Assembly (NCBI RefSeq): GCF_010015475.1
Contig: NZ_SSNI01000036.1
Location: 1-58,579 of the forward strand
Origin: Pontibacter pamirensis
Lineage (GTDB): Bacteria; Bacteroidota; Bacteroidia; Cytophagales; Hymenobacteraceae
Reading direction: 5' to 3'
DNA: 58,579 nt
Shown here: positions 7,431 through 15,209 of the stretch, in pieces
Layout: every line of letters begins with the position of its first letter
Numbering within the stretch: the stretch's first letter is position 1
Translations under genes and position numbers: made by a program
Notes under the pieces: generated by a model
Seen by the model: only the letters and a program-made list of their open reading frames with translations
What the model was told of the DNA's origin: nothing
Databases searched by the model: none

Positions 7431-8621
7431 ATGTACGGAGCGTTAAAAGCAGATTTAGAACAGCAGCTTGCCGAAATTAAAGAGGCAGGTTTATATAAGC
7501 AGGAGCGTATTATTACTACGCCGCAGGGAGCTGACATTGATACCACGCAGCAGCCGCATGTGCTGAACTTCTGCGCTAATAACTACCTGGGCCTATCGGC
7601 ACACCCACGTGTAATCGAAGCCGCGAAGGAGGCTATCGACACGCATGGCTATGGCATGAGCTCGGTGCGCTTTATCTGCGGCACACAGGATATACACAAG
7701 GAGTTGGAACGGAAACTTTCTGAGTTTTTAGGCACTGAAGACACCATTCTGTACGCTGCTGCTTTCGATGCAAACGGCGGTGTATTTGAACCTTTGTTTG
7801 ATGCAGAATCGGCCATTATTTCGGATGCCCTGAACCATGCGTCTATTATTGACGGTATCCGCTTGTGTAAGGCGCAGCGCTTTCGCTATGAGCACAACAA
7901 CATGGCCGATTTAGAGGCGAAGCTACAGGAAGCGAAGGATGCCAAGCACCGCATCATCGTAACCGATGGCGCTTTCTCTATGGATGGCACTGTAGCGCAG
8001 CTGAACATTATCACAGAACTGGCAGAGAAGTATAATGCGGTGGTGATGGTGGATGATTGTCACGCTTCCGGATTTATGGGCAAGACTGGCCGCGGCACCC
8101 ACGAATACCACAACGTGATGGACAAAGTAGATATCATTACAGGTACACTGGGTAAAGCACTTGGTGGTGCGATGGGTGGTTTTACGTCCGGGCGCAAAGA
8201 GATTATTGATATGCTGCGGCAGCGTTCGCGCCCATACCTGTTCTCCAACTCACTGGCTCCGGCCATTGTAGGTGCTTCTATCGCTGTGCTAGACACGCTG
8301 AGCGCCACTACCGAACTGCGCGATAAGCTGGAGTGGAATACACGTTATTTCCGCGAGCAAATCACAAAGGCAGGTTTTGACATTAAGCCCGGCGACCACC
8401 CAATTGTACCGGTGATGCTGTACGATGCCCCACTGGCGCAGGAGTTTGCGGCGCGCATGCTGGACAAAGGTATCTATGTGATTGGCTTCTACTACCCGGT
8501 AGTGCCGAAAGGGCAGGCGCGTATCCGGGTGCAGCTCTCCGCTGTGCACGACAGAGTCCATCTTGATAAATGCATCGCTGCCTTCACCGAGGTTGGCAAG
8601 GAGTTGGGCATCATCCAATAG
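7431..8621 (+). CDS. kbl: Glycine C-acetyltransferase (2-amino-3-ketobutyrate CoA ligase)
   Basis: This 396-residue protein is the standard length for Kbl, a PLP-dependent alpha-oxoamine synthase. It joins CoA with 2-amino-3-ketobutyrate to give glycine and acetyl-CoA, completing threonine catabolism. Family features seen here are FCANNYLGLSAHP near residue 45, the DDCHASGFMGKTGRGTHE region with the PLP-contacting Asp and His, and the Schiff-base lysine in TGTLGKALGGAMGG near residue 245. It is cytosolic. It is followed by its own terminator. The epimerase-type dehydrogenase at 4572-5546 supplies its substrate. Confidence 0.93.
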   Translation: MYGALKADLEQQLAEIKEAGLYKQERIITTPQGADIDTTQQPHVLNFCANNYLGLSAHPRVIEAAKEAIDTHGYGMSSVRFICGTQDIHKELERKLSEFLGTEDTILYAAAFDANGGVFEPLFDAESAIISDALNHASIIDGIRLCKAQRFRYEHNNMADLEAKLQEAKDAKHRIIVTDGAFSMDGTVAQLNIITELAEKYNAVVMVDDCHASGFMGKTGRGTHEYHNVMDKVDIITGTLGKALGGAMGGFTSGRKEIIDMLRQRSRPYLFSNSLAPAIVGASIAVLDTLSATTELRDKLEWNTRYFREQITKAGFDIKPGDHPIVPVMLYDAPLAQEFAARMLDKGIYVIGFYYPVVPKGQARIRVQLSAVHDRVHLDKCIAAFTEVGKELGIIQ

Positions 8622-8643
8622 ACTCAGCGCATAACAAATATAG

Positions 8644-8674
8644 AAAAGCCACTCCGGATGCGGGAGTGGCTTTT
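8644..8674 (+). terminator. Rho-independent terminator after kbl
   Basis: A 12-bp stem (AAAAGCCACTCC with GGAGTGGCTTTT) is followed by TATTTTTTAT, 22 bp after the kbl stop. Confidence 0.85.
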
Positions 8675-8715
8675 ATTTTTTATATCTTCATCTGATAAAA
8701 GGTAAGGAAGAGGAA

Positions 8716-9006
8716 ATGAACAATATAAAGATAAAGCCGGGGCAAATGCTGTTAGGCACAGTACTCTCATGGCTGGTGGTGTCGTTTTTGGCCTACTCTA
8801 CGGCAGGAATACGCGGCGATGAGGCAAATGTGGCAGACACTTTGCTGCAGATTACCTTTTACTTCTCCATTCTATTATCGGCAGAGGCCTATATCAGTAT
8901 GCTGTTTAACGCACAGTGGACGCGCGTAAATTTTAGTATGATCCTGCTGCTCTGCGCCCCCGCATTGATGTACCTGGTATGGTTCGTTAGTGAGATGCTG
9001 TTTTAA
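8716..9006 (+). CDS. Small membrane protein of unknown function
   Basis: This 96-residue protein has three hydrophobic segments, at about 10-28, 45-62 and 73-93, and short polar loops. I do not recognise the family. The start at 8716 follows an AAGGAAGAGG purine stretch that could serve as a ribosome-binding site. It is followed after 25 bp by another small membrane protein gene, so the two may be co-transcribed. Confidence 0.6.
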   Translation: MNNIKIKPGQMLLGTVLSWLVVSFLAYSTAGIRGDEANVADTLLQITFYFSILLSAEAYISMLFNAQWTRVNFSMILLLCAPALMYLVWFVSEMLF

Positions 9007-9031
9007 CGGAGAAAAAACAGCCTGATAAAGA

Positions 9032-9229
9032 ATGGATCTATTTGCGCGTTACCCCTTCATCTTTTTACTTGTAGCACTCAACTATGCCTTGGTCGTTGTC
9101 TCGCTGGTGCACCTGATTTTCAGGTCTCACTACACCGTAAATCAGCGGCTGGTCTGGATGATTGTCCTGTGGTTGGTACCTGTGCTGGGGCCGGTTGGCT
9201 ATTGGCTCTTCAGGCTCCGGAGGGGCTGA
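9032..9229 (+). CDS. Small membrane protein with PLDc_N-like domain
   Basis: This 65-residue protein has two hydrophobic helices around a basic loop. The second helix carries the pattern WMIVLWLVPVLGPVGYWLFR, which matches the phospholipase-D N-terminal domain (PLDc_N) found alone in many small Bacteroidota membrane proteins. There is no phospholipase domain here, so no catalysis is implied. It is probably in one transcript with the preceding gene. Confidence 0.7.
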   Translation: MDLFARYPFIFLLVALNYALVVVSLVHLIFRSHYTVNQRLVWMIVLWLVPVLGPVGYWLFRLRRG

Positions 9230-9273
9230 AGCTTGCTTATTGTAATTTCAGGGCAGCAAGAGAGAACAGGCTC

Positions 9274-10116
9274 TTAAGCTGCACTAACAGATTTCTCGGT
9301 GGTTGCCGCAGCTGATTTCTGGTCAGCATCGAACAGGAACTGGTTGAGCTTGATGCGCAGGTCAGCGGAGGAGAGGTTGCGGTATGCCTCGCCATTACGC
9401 ACCAGTGCTATCTGGCCTGTCTCCTCCGATACCACCAACACAATACTGTCCGTTATTTCCGTTAAGCCGATGGCGGCACGGTGGCGCAAACCCATAGATG
9501 CCGGGATCTCCTGGTTCTCAGAAACAGGCAGAATACAGCGGGCGGCTTTTATGCGGTTGCCGGAAATAATGACGGCACCATCGTGCAGCGGGCTGTTCTT
9601 GTTGAAGATAGACATGAGCAGGCGCTTCGAGATAACAGCATCAATCAAGTCGCCGGACTCGGCATAGTATTTCAGTTCAGAGCTTTTTGAGAAGACAATC
9701 AAAGCCCCCGTATTTTTGCCGGCCAAGGTTTTGGCGGCCTCAATAAAGGGTGTAAGGCTAAGCTTTTCGCTCTGCTCACGGCGCCACGGAAAGCCCCGGA
9801 AAAAGCGGTCGTTGTTAAAGGCGGTGGTCTTGCCTATCATCAGCAGGAAGCGGCGTATCTCAGGCTGAAACACAATAATGGCTGCCAGCACGCCCACGCC
9901 CATAAACTGGCCCAATATAATGCTGAGCAGTTCCATGCCAGCGGCACGCACCACCAGGTAGAGCAGGTAGATAGAGAGCAGACCCAGGAAAATTTTCAGG
10001 GCCACGCTGCCTGTCAGGAGCTTGTACAACTGGTACAGCAGCACTGTCACCAGCAGGATATCAATGATATCGAGCAGCTCAATCTCTAAAAAACCTATGC
10101 TGAATAAAAAAATCAA
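9274..10116 (-). CDS. cdaA: Diadenylate cyclase CdaA
   Basis: This 280-residue protein has about three N-terminal membrane helices (residues 5-75) and then a DisA_N/DAC domain. The two signature motifs are present: DGAVII (within HDGAVIISG) and the GLRHRAAIG motif, which bind ATP and position the 3'-hydroxyl for formation of c-di-AMP from two ATP. It acts at the inner face of the cytoplasmic membrane. Its ATG overlaps the folP stop by 4 bp, indicating translational coupling; the folP-cdaA pair is a common arrangement in Bacteroidota. No regulatory partner of the CdaR/GlmM type is adjacent. Confidence 0.93.
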   Translation of the reverse strand: MIFLFSIGFLEIELLDIIDILLVTVLLYQLYKLLTGSVALKIFLGLLSIYLLYLVVRAAGMELLSIILGQFMGVGVLAAIIVFQPEIRRFLLMIGKTTAFNNDRFFRGFPWRREQSEKLSLTPFIEAAKTLAGKNTGALIVFSKSSELKYYAESGDLIDAVISKRLLMSIFNKNSPLHDGAVIISGNRIKAARCILPVSENQEIPASMGLRHRAAIGLTEITDSIVLVVSEETGQIALVRNGEAYRNLSSADLRIKLNQFLFDADQKSAAATTEKSVSAA

Positions 10117-10979
10117 AGTATTGTTTTCTTGAAAAGTTCTATTGTTTGCTTCATTTCTTTTACGTCGTGCACCCGCAAAATGGCTGCACCCTTCATCAAC
10201 GCAATCGTATTTAAAGCTATTGTGCCGGTTAGCGCATCAGCCTGCCCGATGCCAAGTGTTTTATACACCATCGATTTGCGCGAAAGCCCCGCCAGGATCG
10301 GTAGCCCAACTATACGGAGCTCGTCGAGGCGGCGCAGTAATTCAAAGTTATGTGCTATTGTTTTGGCAAAGCCAAAGCCGGGGTCAAGTATAATGTCTTT
10401 TACGCCAGACTGCTTTAGCCTGACGATTTGTTCCTGCAATTCATCTACTACCTCCACTACCACATCCTCATACTTAGCCAACGTTGTCATGGTTTGTGGC
10501 GTTCCACGCATGTGCATCAGGATGTAGGGCACCTGCAATCTGGCCACCGTTTCGAACATAGCCTCGTCTAGTTTGCCGCCTGAAATGTCGTTGATAATAG
10601 CAGCACCCGCGCTTACGGCCACTTCGGCCACTGCTGCTCTGAACGTGTCTACGGAAATGACTGCTTCCGGAACTTTATTTAGAATTGCTTCGATGGCCGG
10701 CACAACTCTGTCCAGCTCTTCCTGCACCGATATGTCTGTTGCGCCTGGGCGCGAGGAATATCCGCCAACATCCAGTATATCAGCGCCATCAGCTACCATG
10801 TTTTCCGCTTTCTGAATCACTTTCTCTAAAGAGCCAAGGCGGCTGCCGGCGTAAAAGGAATCGGGTGTAATATTCAGAATGCCCATTACCTGCGGGGTGT
10901 CCAGGGGCAGGAGCTTTCCGCGGCAGTTCAGTGTGGTTTTTGTGCTAAAAAGCGTATCTTTCGCTTCCAAAGTTGGCAT
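10113..10979 (-). CDS. folP: Dihydropteroate synthase
   Basis: This 288-residue TIM-barrel enzyme condenses 6-hydroxymethyl-dihydropterin diphosphate with p-aminobenzoate in folate synthesis. Family motifs seen are VMGILNITPDSFYAGSR near residue 30, GADILDVGGYSSRPGA, INDISGG, ILMHMRGTP, ILDPGFGFAKT, GLSRKSM and the C-terminal LRVHDV. All the expected substrate-binding residues appear intact. It is the first gene of the folP-cdaA unit and diverges from the DUF1599 gene, whose start lies almost on top of the folP start codon. Confidence 0.95.
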   Translation of the reverse strand: MPTLEAKDTLFSTKTTLNCRGKLLPLDTPQVMGILNITPDSFYAGSRLGSLEKVIQKAENMVADGADILDVGGYSSRPGATDISVQEELDRVVPAIEAILNKVPEAVISVDTFRAAVAEVAVSAGAAIINDISGGKLDEAMFETVARLQVPYILMHMRGTPQTMTTLAKYEDVVVEVVDELQEQIVRLKQSGVKDIILDPGFGFAKTIAHNFELLRRLDELRIVGLPILAGLSRKSMVYKTLGIGQADALTGTIALNTIALMKGAAILRVHDVKEMKQTIELFKKTIL

Positions 10980-11560
10980 GTAAATCTGTTGATTTTAAAA
11001 TTAAAGCTAAAAAGTTGATTAATCAAACACTTCAGGAATATGATCAGGTAGTAAGCCGCTGCAAAGACACCTTTGTGAAGAAAACGAGGGATTACGGTAC
11101 TGCCTGGCGCGTATTGCGGCTGCCATCTATCACTGATCAGATTTTTATTAAAGCGCAACGCATCCGCTCTATTCAGGAGAAGGGGAAACAACTGGTAGAG
11201 GACGATATAAACGGTGAGTTTGTGGGCATCATTAATTATTGCATTATTGCGCTGATGCAACTGCACCTCCCGGCCGATGCCGATATGAATTTGCCTGCTG
11301 AGGAAGTAGAGCGCCAGTACACGCATCATATTGAAGAGAACATCAAGTTGCTGAACGCCAAGAACCACGACTACGGCGAAGCCTGGCGCGATATGCGTGT
11401 GAGCTCCATTACCGATATCATTCTGATGAAGCTGTACCGCACCAAGCAAATAGAAGATAACGAGGGGCAGACGCTGATTTCTGAAGGAGTGGAAGCCAAC
11501 TACCGCGACATGATAAATTACGCTGTGTTTGCATTAATTAAGTCTGGCTTTGCGGGGTAA
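10973..11560 (+). CDS. DUF1599 domain protein (two repeats)
   Basis: Up to 195 residues. Two copies of the same helical domain are visible: KKTRDYGTAWRVLR ... SITDQIFIKAQRIRSIQ, and KNHDYGEAWRDMR ... SITDIILMKLYRTKQI. This is the DUF1599 (nucleotide-modification-associated) arrangement typical of Bacteroidota; the molecular role is not established. No ATG precedes the first domain. A TTG at 10973 overlaps the divergent folP start region, and a TTG at 11015 gives a start closer to family members, so the exact start is uncertain. Confidence 0.8.
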   Translation: MACKSVDFKIKAKKLINQTLQEYDQVVSRCKDTFVKKTRDYGTAWRVLRLPSITDQIFIKAQRIRSIQEKGKQLVEDDINGEFVGIINYCIIALMQLHLPADADMNLPAEEVERQYTHHIEENIKLLNAKNHDYGEAWRDMRVSSITDIILMKLYRTKQIEDNEGQTLISEGVEANYRDMINYAVFALIKSGFAG

Positions 11561-11738
11561 CCTCCCCCTGCCCCCTCCTAAGAACAGGAGGGGAGACTGC
11601 CCGTGCTTTGGCAAAGAATAAGTTTCATGGTTTAAGTATAAGACTACTGCATCCGAATTGAAAAAAGGGCAGCTATTATTAAAAAAGGAGCTCCCTCTCC
11701 TGTTCTTAGGAGAGGGTTGGGGAGAGGTAAAATAGGGG
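11561..11738. repeat. CCCCTCC-type repeat pair flanking about 90 bp
   Basis: The block at about 11561-11596 (CCTCCCCCTGCCCCCTCC, then TAAGAACAGGAGGGGAG) is repeated in inverted, imperfect form at about 11691-11738. Each block holds an inner hairpin (CCTCCTAAGAACAGGAGG). It is related in sequence to 7253-7314. It begins right at the DUF1599 stop codon. Confidence 0.65.
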
Positions 11739-11795
11739 TTAGGAGTGGGTGGACCCGGAACCATATACATTAAAATTGTATCACGAAAGTAACTA

Positions 11796-12899
11796 ATGAA
11801 GTTTATAAGCAAATTCTGCTGGCTTTTTGTAGGAGTGCTGTTCATATTCTCAGGGCTGATTAAAATTAACGACCCGGTAGGCACCGCTATAAAATTAGAA
11901 GAGTATTTTGAGGTGTTCGCTACGGACATATCGCCCATCTTTAAATCATTTGAACCATATTCCCTGTTTCTGTCCATCTTCCTGAGTGCGGCAGAGATTG
12001 TGTTAGGCGTAGCTCTGTTGGTGCGCTGGAAACGGAAGACCATTCTCGTGCTTTTGCTGCTAATGATTGTCTTCTTCTCTTTCCTTACGTTCTACTCTGC
12101 CTTTTATGATAAAGTAACTGACTGCGGCTGCTTTGGCGATGCCATTGTGCTTACTCCCTGGGAGTCATTCACAAAAGACCTGGTGTTGCTGGTGATGATC
12201 ATTATACTGCTGTTTACGCAGAAGTATCTCCCACCTCTGGTGCGGCCTGCAACAGGGGCTGTAATCACCATTATAACGGCAGCCATTTCTGTTATGGTAG
12301 GATGGTATGCGTACGAGCACCTACCTTACATCGACTTCCGCGCCTACAAAGTGGGCAACAACATACCTGCCCTCATGCAGCCGTCAGCACCCTTGCGCTA
12401 TAAGTATATCATGACCAAAGATGGCCAGGAGCAGGAGTTTGAGGAGTATCCGACTGATGAGAGCTATACCTTTAAGCAGATGGTGGCGATCAACCCGGAG
12501 GATGGCCCTAAAATCACGGACTTCAATGTGTGGAACGATGAGGGAGACTTTACGCAGGAAGTATTATCTGGCAATAAGCTGCTTATTTTGGTTCAGGATG
12601 TTACGAAGGCAGACCAGACAAATTTTAAAGAAATCAACAAACTGGTGAAGGCGGCAGAGCAGCAGGGAATTACACCGCTGGCGATAACGAGCAGCAGCAG
12701 CGCTGACTTTGAAGCCTTCCGCCACGAGGTAAACCTTGCCGTTCCGTACTTTTATGGGGATGGCACCGTACTCAAAACCATCATCCGCTCTAACCCTGGT
12801 ATTCTGCTCCTGCAGGACGGCACCGTAAAAGGCAAATGGCACCACAATGATACACCCGATATAGAGGAAGTACAGGACGAGTTGGCAGAGGAGGTGTAG
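11796..12899 (+). CDS. BT_3928-like DoxX/MauE-type membrane protein
   Basis: This 367-residue protein has four or five hydrophobic helices in the first 190 residues and a soluble C-terminal thioredoxin-like region. The first helix pattern FVGVLFIFSGLIKINDPVGT and the CGCFGD motif near residue 110 are typical of the DoxX/MauE-related membrane proteins called BT_3928-like in Bacteroides. The paired cysteines suggest a thiol redox role in the cytoplasmic membrane. Which thiol it serves is not known. It follows the DUF1599 gene, a conserved neighbour in many Bacteroidota. Confidence 0.8.
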   Translation: MKFISKFCWLFVGVLFIFSGLIKINDPVGTAIKLEEYFEVFATDISPIFKSFEPYSLFLSIFLSAAEIVLGVALLVRWKRKTILVLLLLMIVFFSFLTFYSAFYDKVTDCGCFGDAIVLTPWESFTKDLVLLVMIIILLFTQKYLPPLVRPATGAVITIITAAISVMVGWYAYEHLPYIDFRAYKVGNNIPALMQPSAPLRYKYIMTKDGQEQEFEEYPTDESYTFKQMVAINPEDGPKITDFNVWNDEGDFTQEVLSGNKLLILVQDVTKADQTNFKEINKLVKAAEQQGITPLAITSSSSADFEAFRHEVNLAVPYFYGDGTVLKTIIRSNPGILLLQDGTVKGKWHHNDTPDIEEVQDELAEEV

Positions 12900-13007
12900 A
12901 AGCGTTACGTGTTGCTCATTATTCGTTGTTCGGGTACAGCATCACCGCGTAACAAGCACAGTATGCTTCCCAGATCTGCCTTATTCATAATTCATAATTT
13001 AAAAAAT

Positions 13008-13517
13008 GTGCTAATTTTTTTGATAGGTATGATGGGTAGTGGCAAAACCACTTTAGGCAGGCAACTGGCGAAGCGGCTAGGTTACGCCTTTGTGGATTTG
13101 GATGAGTACCTGGAGAAGAGAGTTGAGCGCAGCATAGCAGAGGTATTTGAACAGGAAGGGCAGGAGCGGTTTCGGGAGTTGGAGCGGGAGGCGCTGGAGG
13201 CGGTGGTGCTGGACTATAATGATGCCGTTATTTCTACAGGAGGCGGTGCACCCTGCTTTTTCGATAACATAGAATACATAAACCGGCACGGGAAAAGTTG
13301 CTTTTTAGATGTGCCTGTAGAAGAAATTTCCAGAAGATTGCGGGCCTCCGATTTACAGGTGCGGCCACTGCTGGCAGGCAAGTCGGAAGAAGAAATTAAC
13401 TCTTTCTTAGTTAAAACATTAAGCCTCCGAAAGCAGTTTTATCAACAGGCCAGCATTCAACTACAAGGACCGGCAATTTCGGTAGAGCAGTTGCAACATT
13501 TGCTCAACAATAACTGA
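13008..13517 (+). CDS. aroK: Shikimate kinase
   Basis: About 169 residues from the GTG at 13008, the family's usual length. The frame extends further upstream, but the extra 33 residues do not resemble the family. The P-loop GMMGSGKTTLG (near residue 8), the VDLDEYLE shikimate-binding Asp region, STGGGAP with its conserved GGG, and the lid arginine in RPLLAG are all present. It phosphorylates shikimate at the 3-hydroxyl in aromatic amino-acid synthesis. It is cytosolic and is transcribed in the same direction as the BT_3928-like gene. Confidence 0.9.
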   Translation: MLIFLIGMMGSGKTTLGRQLAKRLGYAFVDLDEYLEKRVERSIAEVFEQEGQERFRELEREALEAVVLDYNDAVISTGGGAPCFFDNIEYINRHGKSCFLDVPVEEISRRLRASDLQVRPLLAGKSEEEINSFLVKTLSLRKQFYQQASIQLQGPAISVEQLQHLLNNN

Positions 13518-13579
13518 ATGGGTTCCGTTAAACTGTTTACAGGGTGTTGCTAACGGCATTTTGTTAATATAAAATTAAA

Positions 13580-13587
13580 TAATTTTG
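13580..13587 (+). promoter_or_regulatory. Candidate promoter of the hydroxylase gene
   Basis: TAATTTTG fits the TAnnTTTG -7 consensus. A TTTG at 13560-13563 lies 16 bp upstream as a possible -33 element. The start codon is at 13619. Confidence 0.5.
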
Positions 13588-13618
13588 CAACGTTAAATAA
13601 GTTTAGCAAAATCTAACT

Positions 13619-14227
13619 ATGAGACCTAACCACAAAGGACGCGCTCAGATTTTTGAGAATCCCTTACTTGAGCGACTGACCCGAACACATATTGCCCTTC
13701 CGATTTCTATCTTCGTTGTCTTTGCCATCGGATTGATATATTATGGTATTAGCTACAGCTTTATTGGTGTAGTAGAAGCTATTGGCTTGTTCACTGCCGG
13801 GTGGCTTCTTTTTTCGCTGCTCGAGTATATTGCCCACCGCTTCCTTTTCCATATGGATACGGACACCCCTACAAAAGCACGCATACAGTATACCTTCCAT
13901 GGCGTTCATCATGAGTATCCGAAAGACAAAGAGCGACTGGCTATGCCGCCTATCCTGAGCGTTCTTGTTTCATCCTTACTGTTTTTTGTTTTTAAGCTGA
14001 TTTTCGGGCAGTTTGTGTTCGGTATATTGGCTGGCTTACTGTTTGGCTACGCCATGTACCTGTTTGTGCATTACGCTGTGCATGCCTATGCACCACCTAA
14101 AAATTTCTTTAAAACACTTTGGGTGCATCACAGCATCCACCATTACAAAGATCCGAATGTTGCCTATGGCGTATCATCCCCGCTCTGGGACTATGTTTTA
14201 GGAACAATGCCGAAGCGTTCAAAATAG
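13619..14227 (+). CDS. Fatty acid hydroxylase / sterol desaturase family protein
   Basis: This 202-residue integral membrane protein has four hydrophobic helices and histidine clusters in the FA-hydroxylase pattern: HRFLFH near residue 73, HGVHHEYP near 98, HYAVHAY near 145 and HHSIHHY near 165. These histidines would hold a di-iron centre that hydroxylates a lipid or carotenoid chain. The length fits the short bacterial type without a cytochrome b5 domain. It is a single gene followed by a terminator. The substrate cannot be read from sequence. Confidence 0.85.
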   Translation: MRPNHKGRAQIFENPLLERLTRTHIALPISIFVVFAIGLIYYGISYSFIGVVEAIGLFTAGWLLFSLLEYIAHRFLFHMDTDTPTKARIQYTFHGVHHEYPKDKERLAMPPILSVLVSSLLFFVFKLIFGQFVFGILAGLLFGYAMYLFVHYAVHAYAPPKNFFKTLWVHHSIHHYKDPNVAYGVSSPLWDYVLGTMPKRSK

Positions 14228-14258
14228 AGCAACATATCTGATATAATCTGATACAGGT

Positions 14259-14288
14259 AAAAAGGGAGCCCTTGCCGGCTCCCTTTTT
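14259..14288 (+). terminator. Terminator of the hydroxylase gene
   Basis: A 12-bp perfect stem (AAAAAGGGAGCC with GGCTCCCTTTTT) has a 6-nt loop and a T-rich tail. Confidence 0.88.
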
Positions 14289-14327
14289 AGTTTTTTATGT
14301 TCCTGTGTAGAACTCTGAAAGGTAAAA

Positions 14328-14360
14328 CAGAAAAAGGAGCCGGCAAGGCTCCTTTTTCTG
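14328..14360 (-). terminator. Terminator of the small lipoprotein gene
   Basis: A 14-bp perfect stem (CAGAAAAAGGAGCC with its complement) and 5-nt loop lie 32 bp after the stop of the minus-strand gene at 14392. Its GGAGCC core resembles the terminator 40 bp away. Confidence 0.8.
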
Positions 14361-14391
14361 TTTCTTATTAATTTATGGTTTTACTTTTCTG

Positions 14392-14565
14392 TCATCTGCC
14401 CGTGAACTTTCGGAAAATCCAAACGACTATCAGCACAATTATAATGATGATGATAAGCGCCGTCCACATACCAGCTTCAAAAATATCGCCAATTACGTCA
14501 CAGCTACTGAGTGTAAAGGTCAGTAATATGAGCAGGGTCATAAGGTAGACTCTTATATTTTTCAT
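14392..14565 (-). CDS. Small lipoprotein with one membrane helix
   Basis: This 57-residue gene starts at 14563-14565 (MKNIRVYLMTLL). It has a lipoprotein signal, with LSSC placing the lipidated Cys at residue 22, then DVIGDIFEAGMW, then a single long Ile/Val/Leu helix (about 35-50) and a basic tail (FRKFTGR). Similar tiny CDxIGxIFxAG proteins are frequent in Bacteroidota and are sometimes mislabelled phosphatidate cytidylyltransferase, which is impossible at this size. The function is unknown. It is supported by its downstream terminator. Confidence 0.75.
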   Translation of the reverse strand: MKNIRVYLMTLLILLTFTLSSCDVIGDIFEAGMWTALIIIIIIVLIVVWIFRKFTGR

Positions 14566-15209
14566 TGTTTTTATAAGTTTAAGTTCCGGGCTGTTTTTTA
14601 TACTATATCATGGCAAAGTATAGCCAGCCGCTTATATGATGGTTTTGCCATGCTAATCTTACTGAGTCAAAGCCTAAAAGGTTATTTTTTGGATAAAACA
14701 GAGCTAATTAAAAGCATGTAAAAATGACAGCCGCTTTGTTTTTATGACACAACCATTTCATACTAAGTGAGGTAGCTTTATAGCAGAGAGATTTGTGCTG
14801 GAACTGTACAGGGCTGTGGCTTTATTTAGTAGATCGAACAAAAAATCTGCTTCTTTTTTGCTGTTTGAGCACATTTACCTTCCTGTTAATGGCAATTGTA
14901 CGTGCTTTCAGGTTCTGGCAAGAAGACTTTTAAGTAGAACAACAGCGCTTGGCGCGCTCGGAAAGCTGCAACCAAATTATGAATGTGCGTATTTGCAGCT
15001 CAGGTAAAAGAGCTTTTAAGCATGCTTTTATGTCACTTTGCTGCTGCTATAGCGGGGTTAGCAAAGAAGTGCACATTTTTTGCTGCCTTGTTTTCCGGTT
15101 ATTTATCTGTATTTAGAGCTGTTTTTAGTGCGTAGTTGGATAAAGCCCGTAATATTCTTTAGATGAAGTCTAAGAAACAGAATATTCTCTTGTAACCTAC
15201 ATATACATT
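14566..15209. other. Intergenic region, no convincing gene
   Basis: These 644 bp are AT-rich. An inverted repeat (ATGGCAAA about 14613, TTTGCCAT about 14645) lies upstream of the small lipoprotein gene and could be an operator. A 70-codon open frame at 14795-15007 has no family resemblance and Ser/Leu-rich random composition, so I did not call it. Confidence 0.4.

Noticed and set aside
14795..15007. 70-codon plus-strand frame
   Set aside because: No family resemblance, no plausible promoter or ribosome-binding site, random composition.
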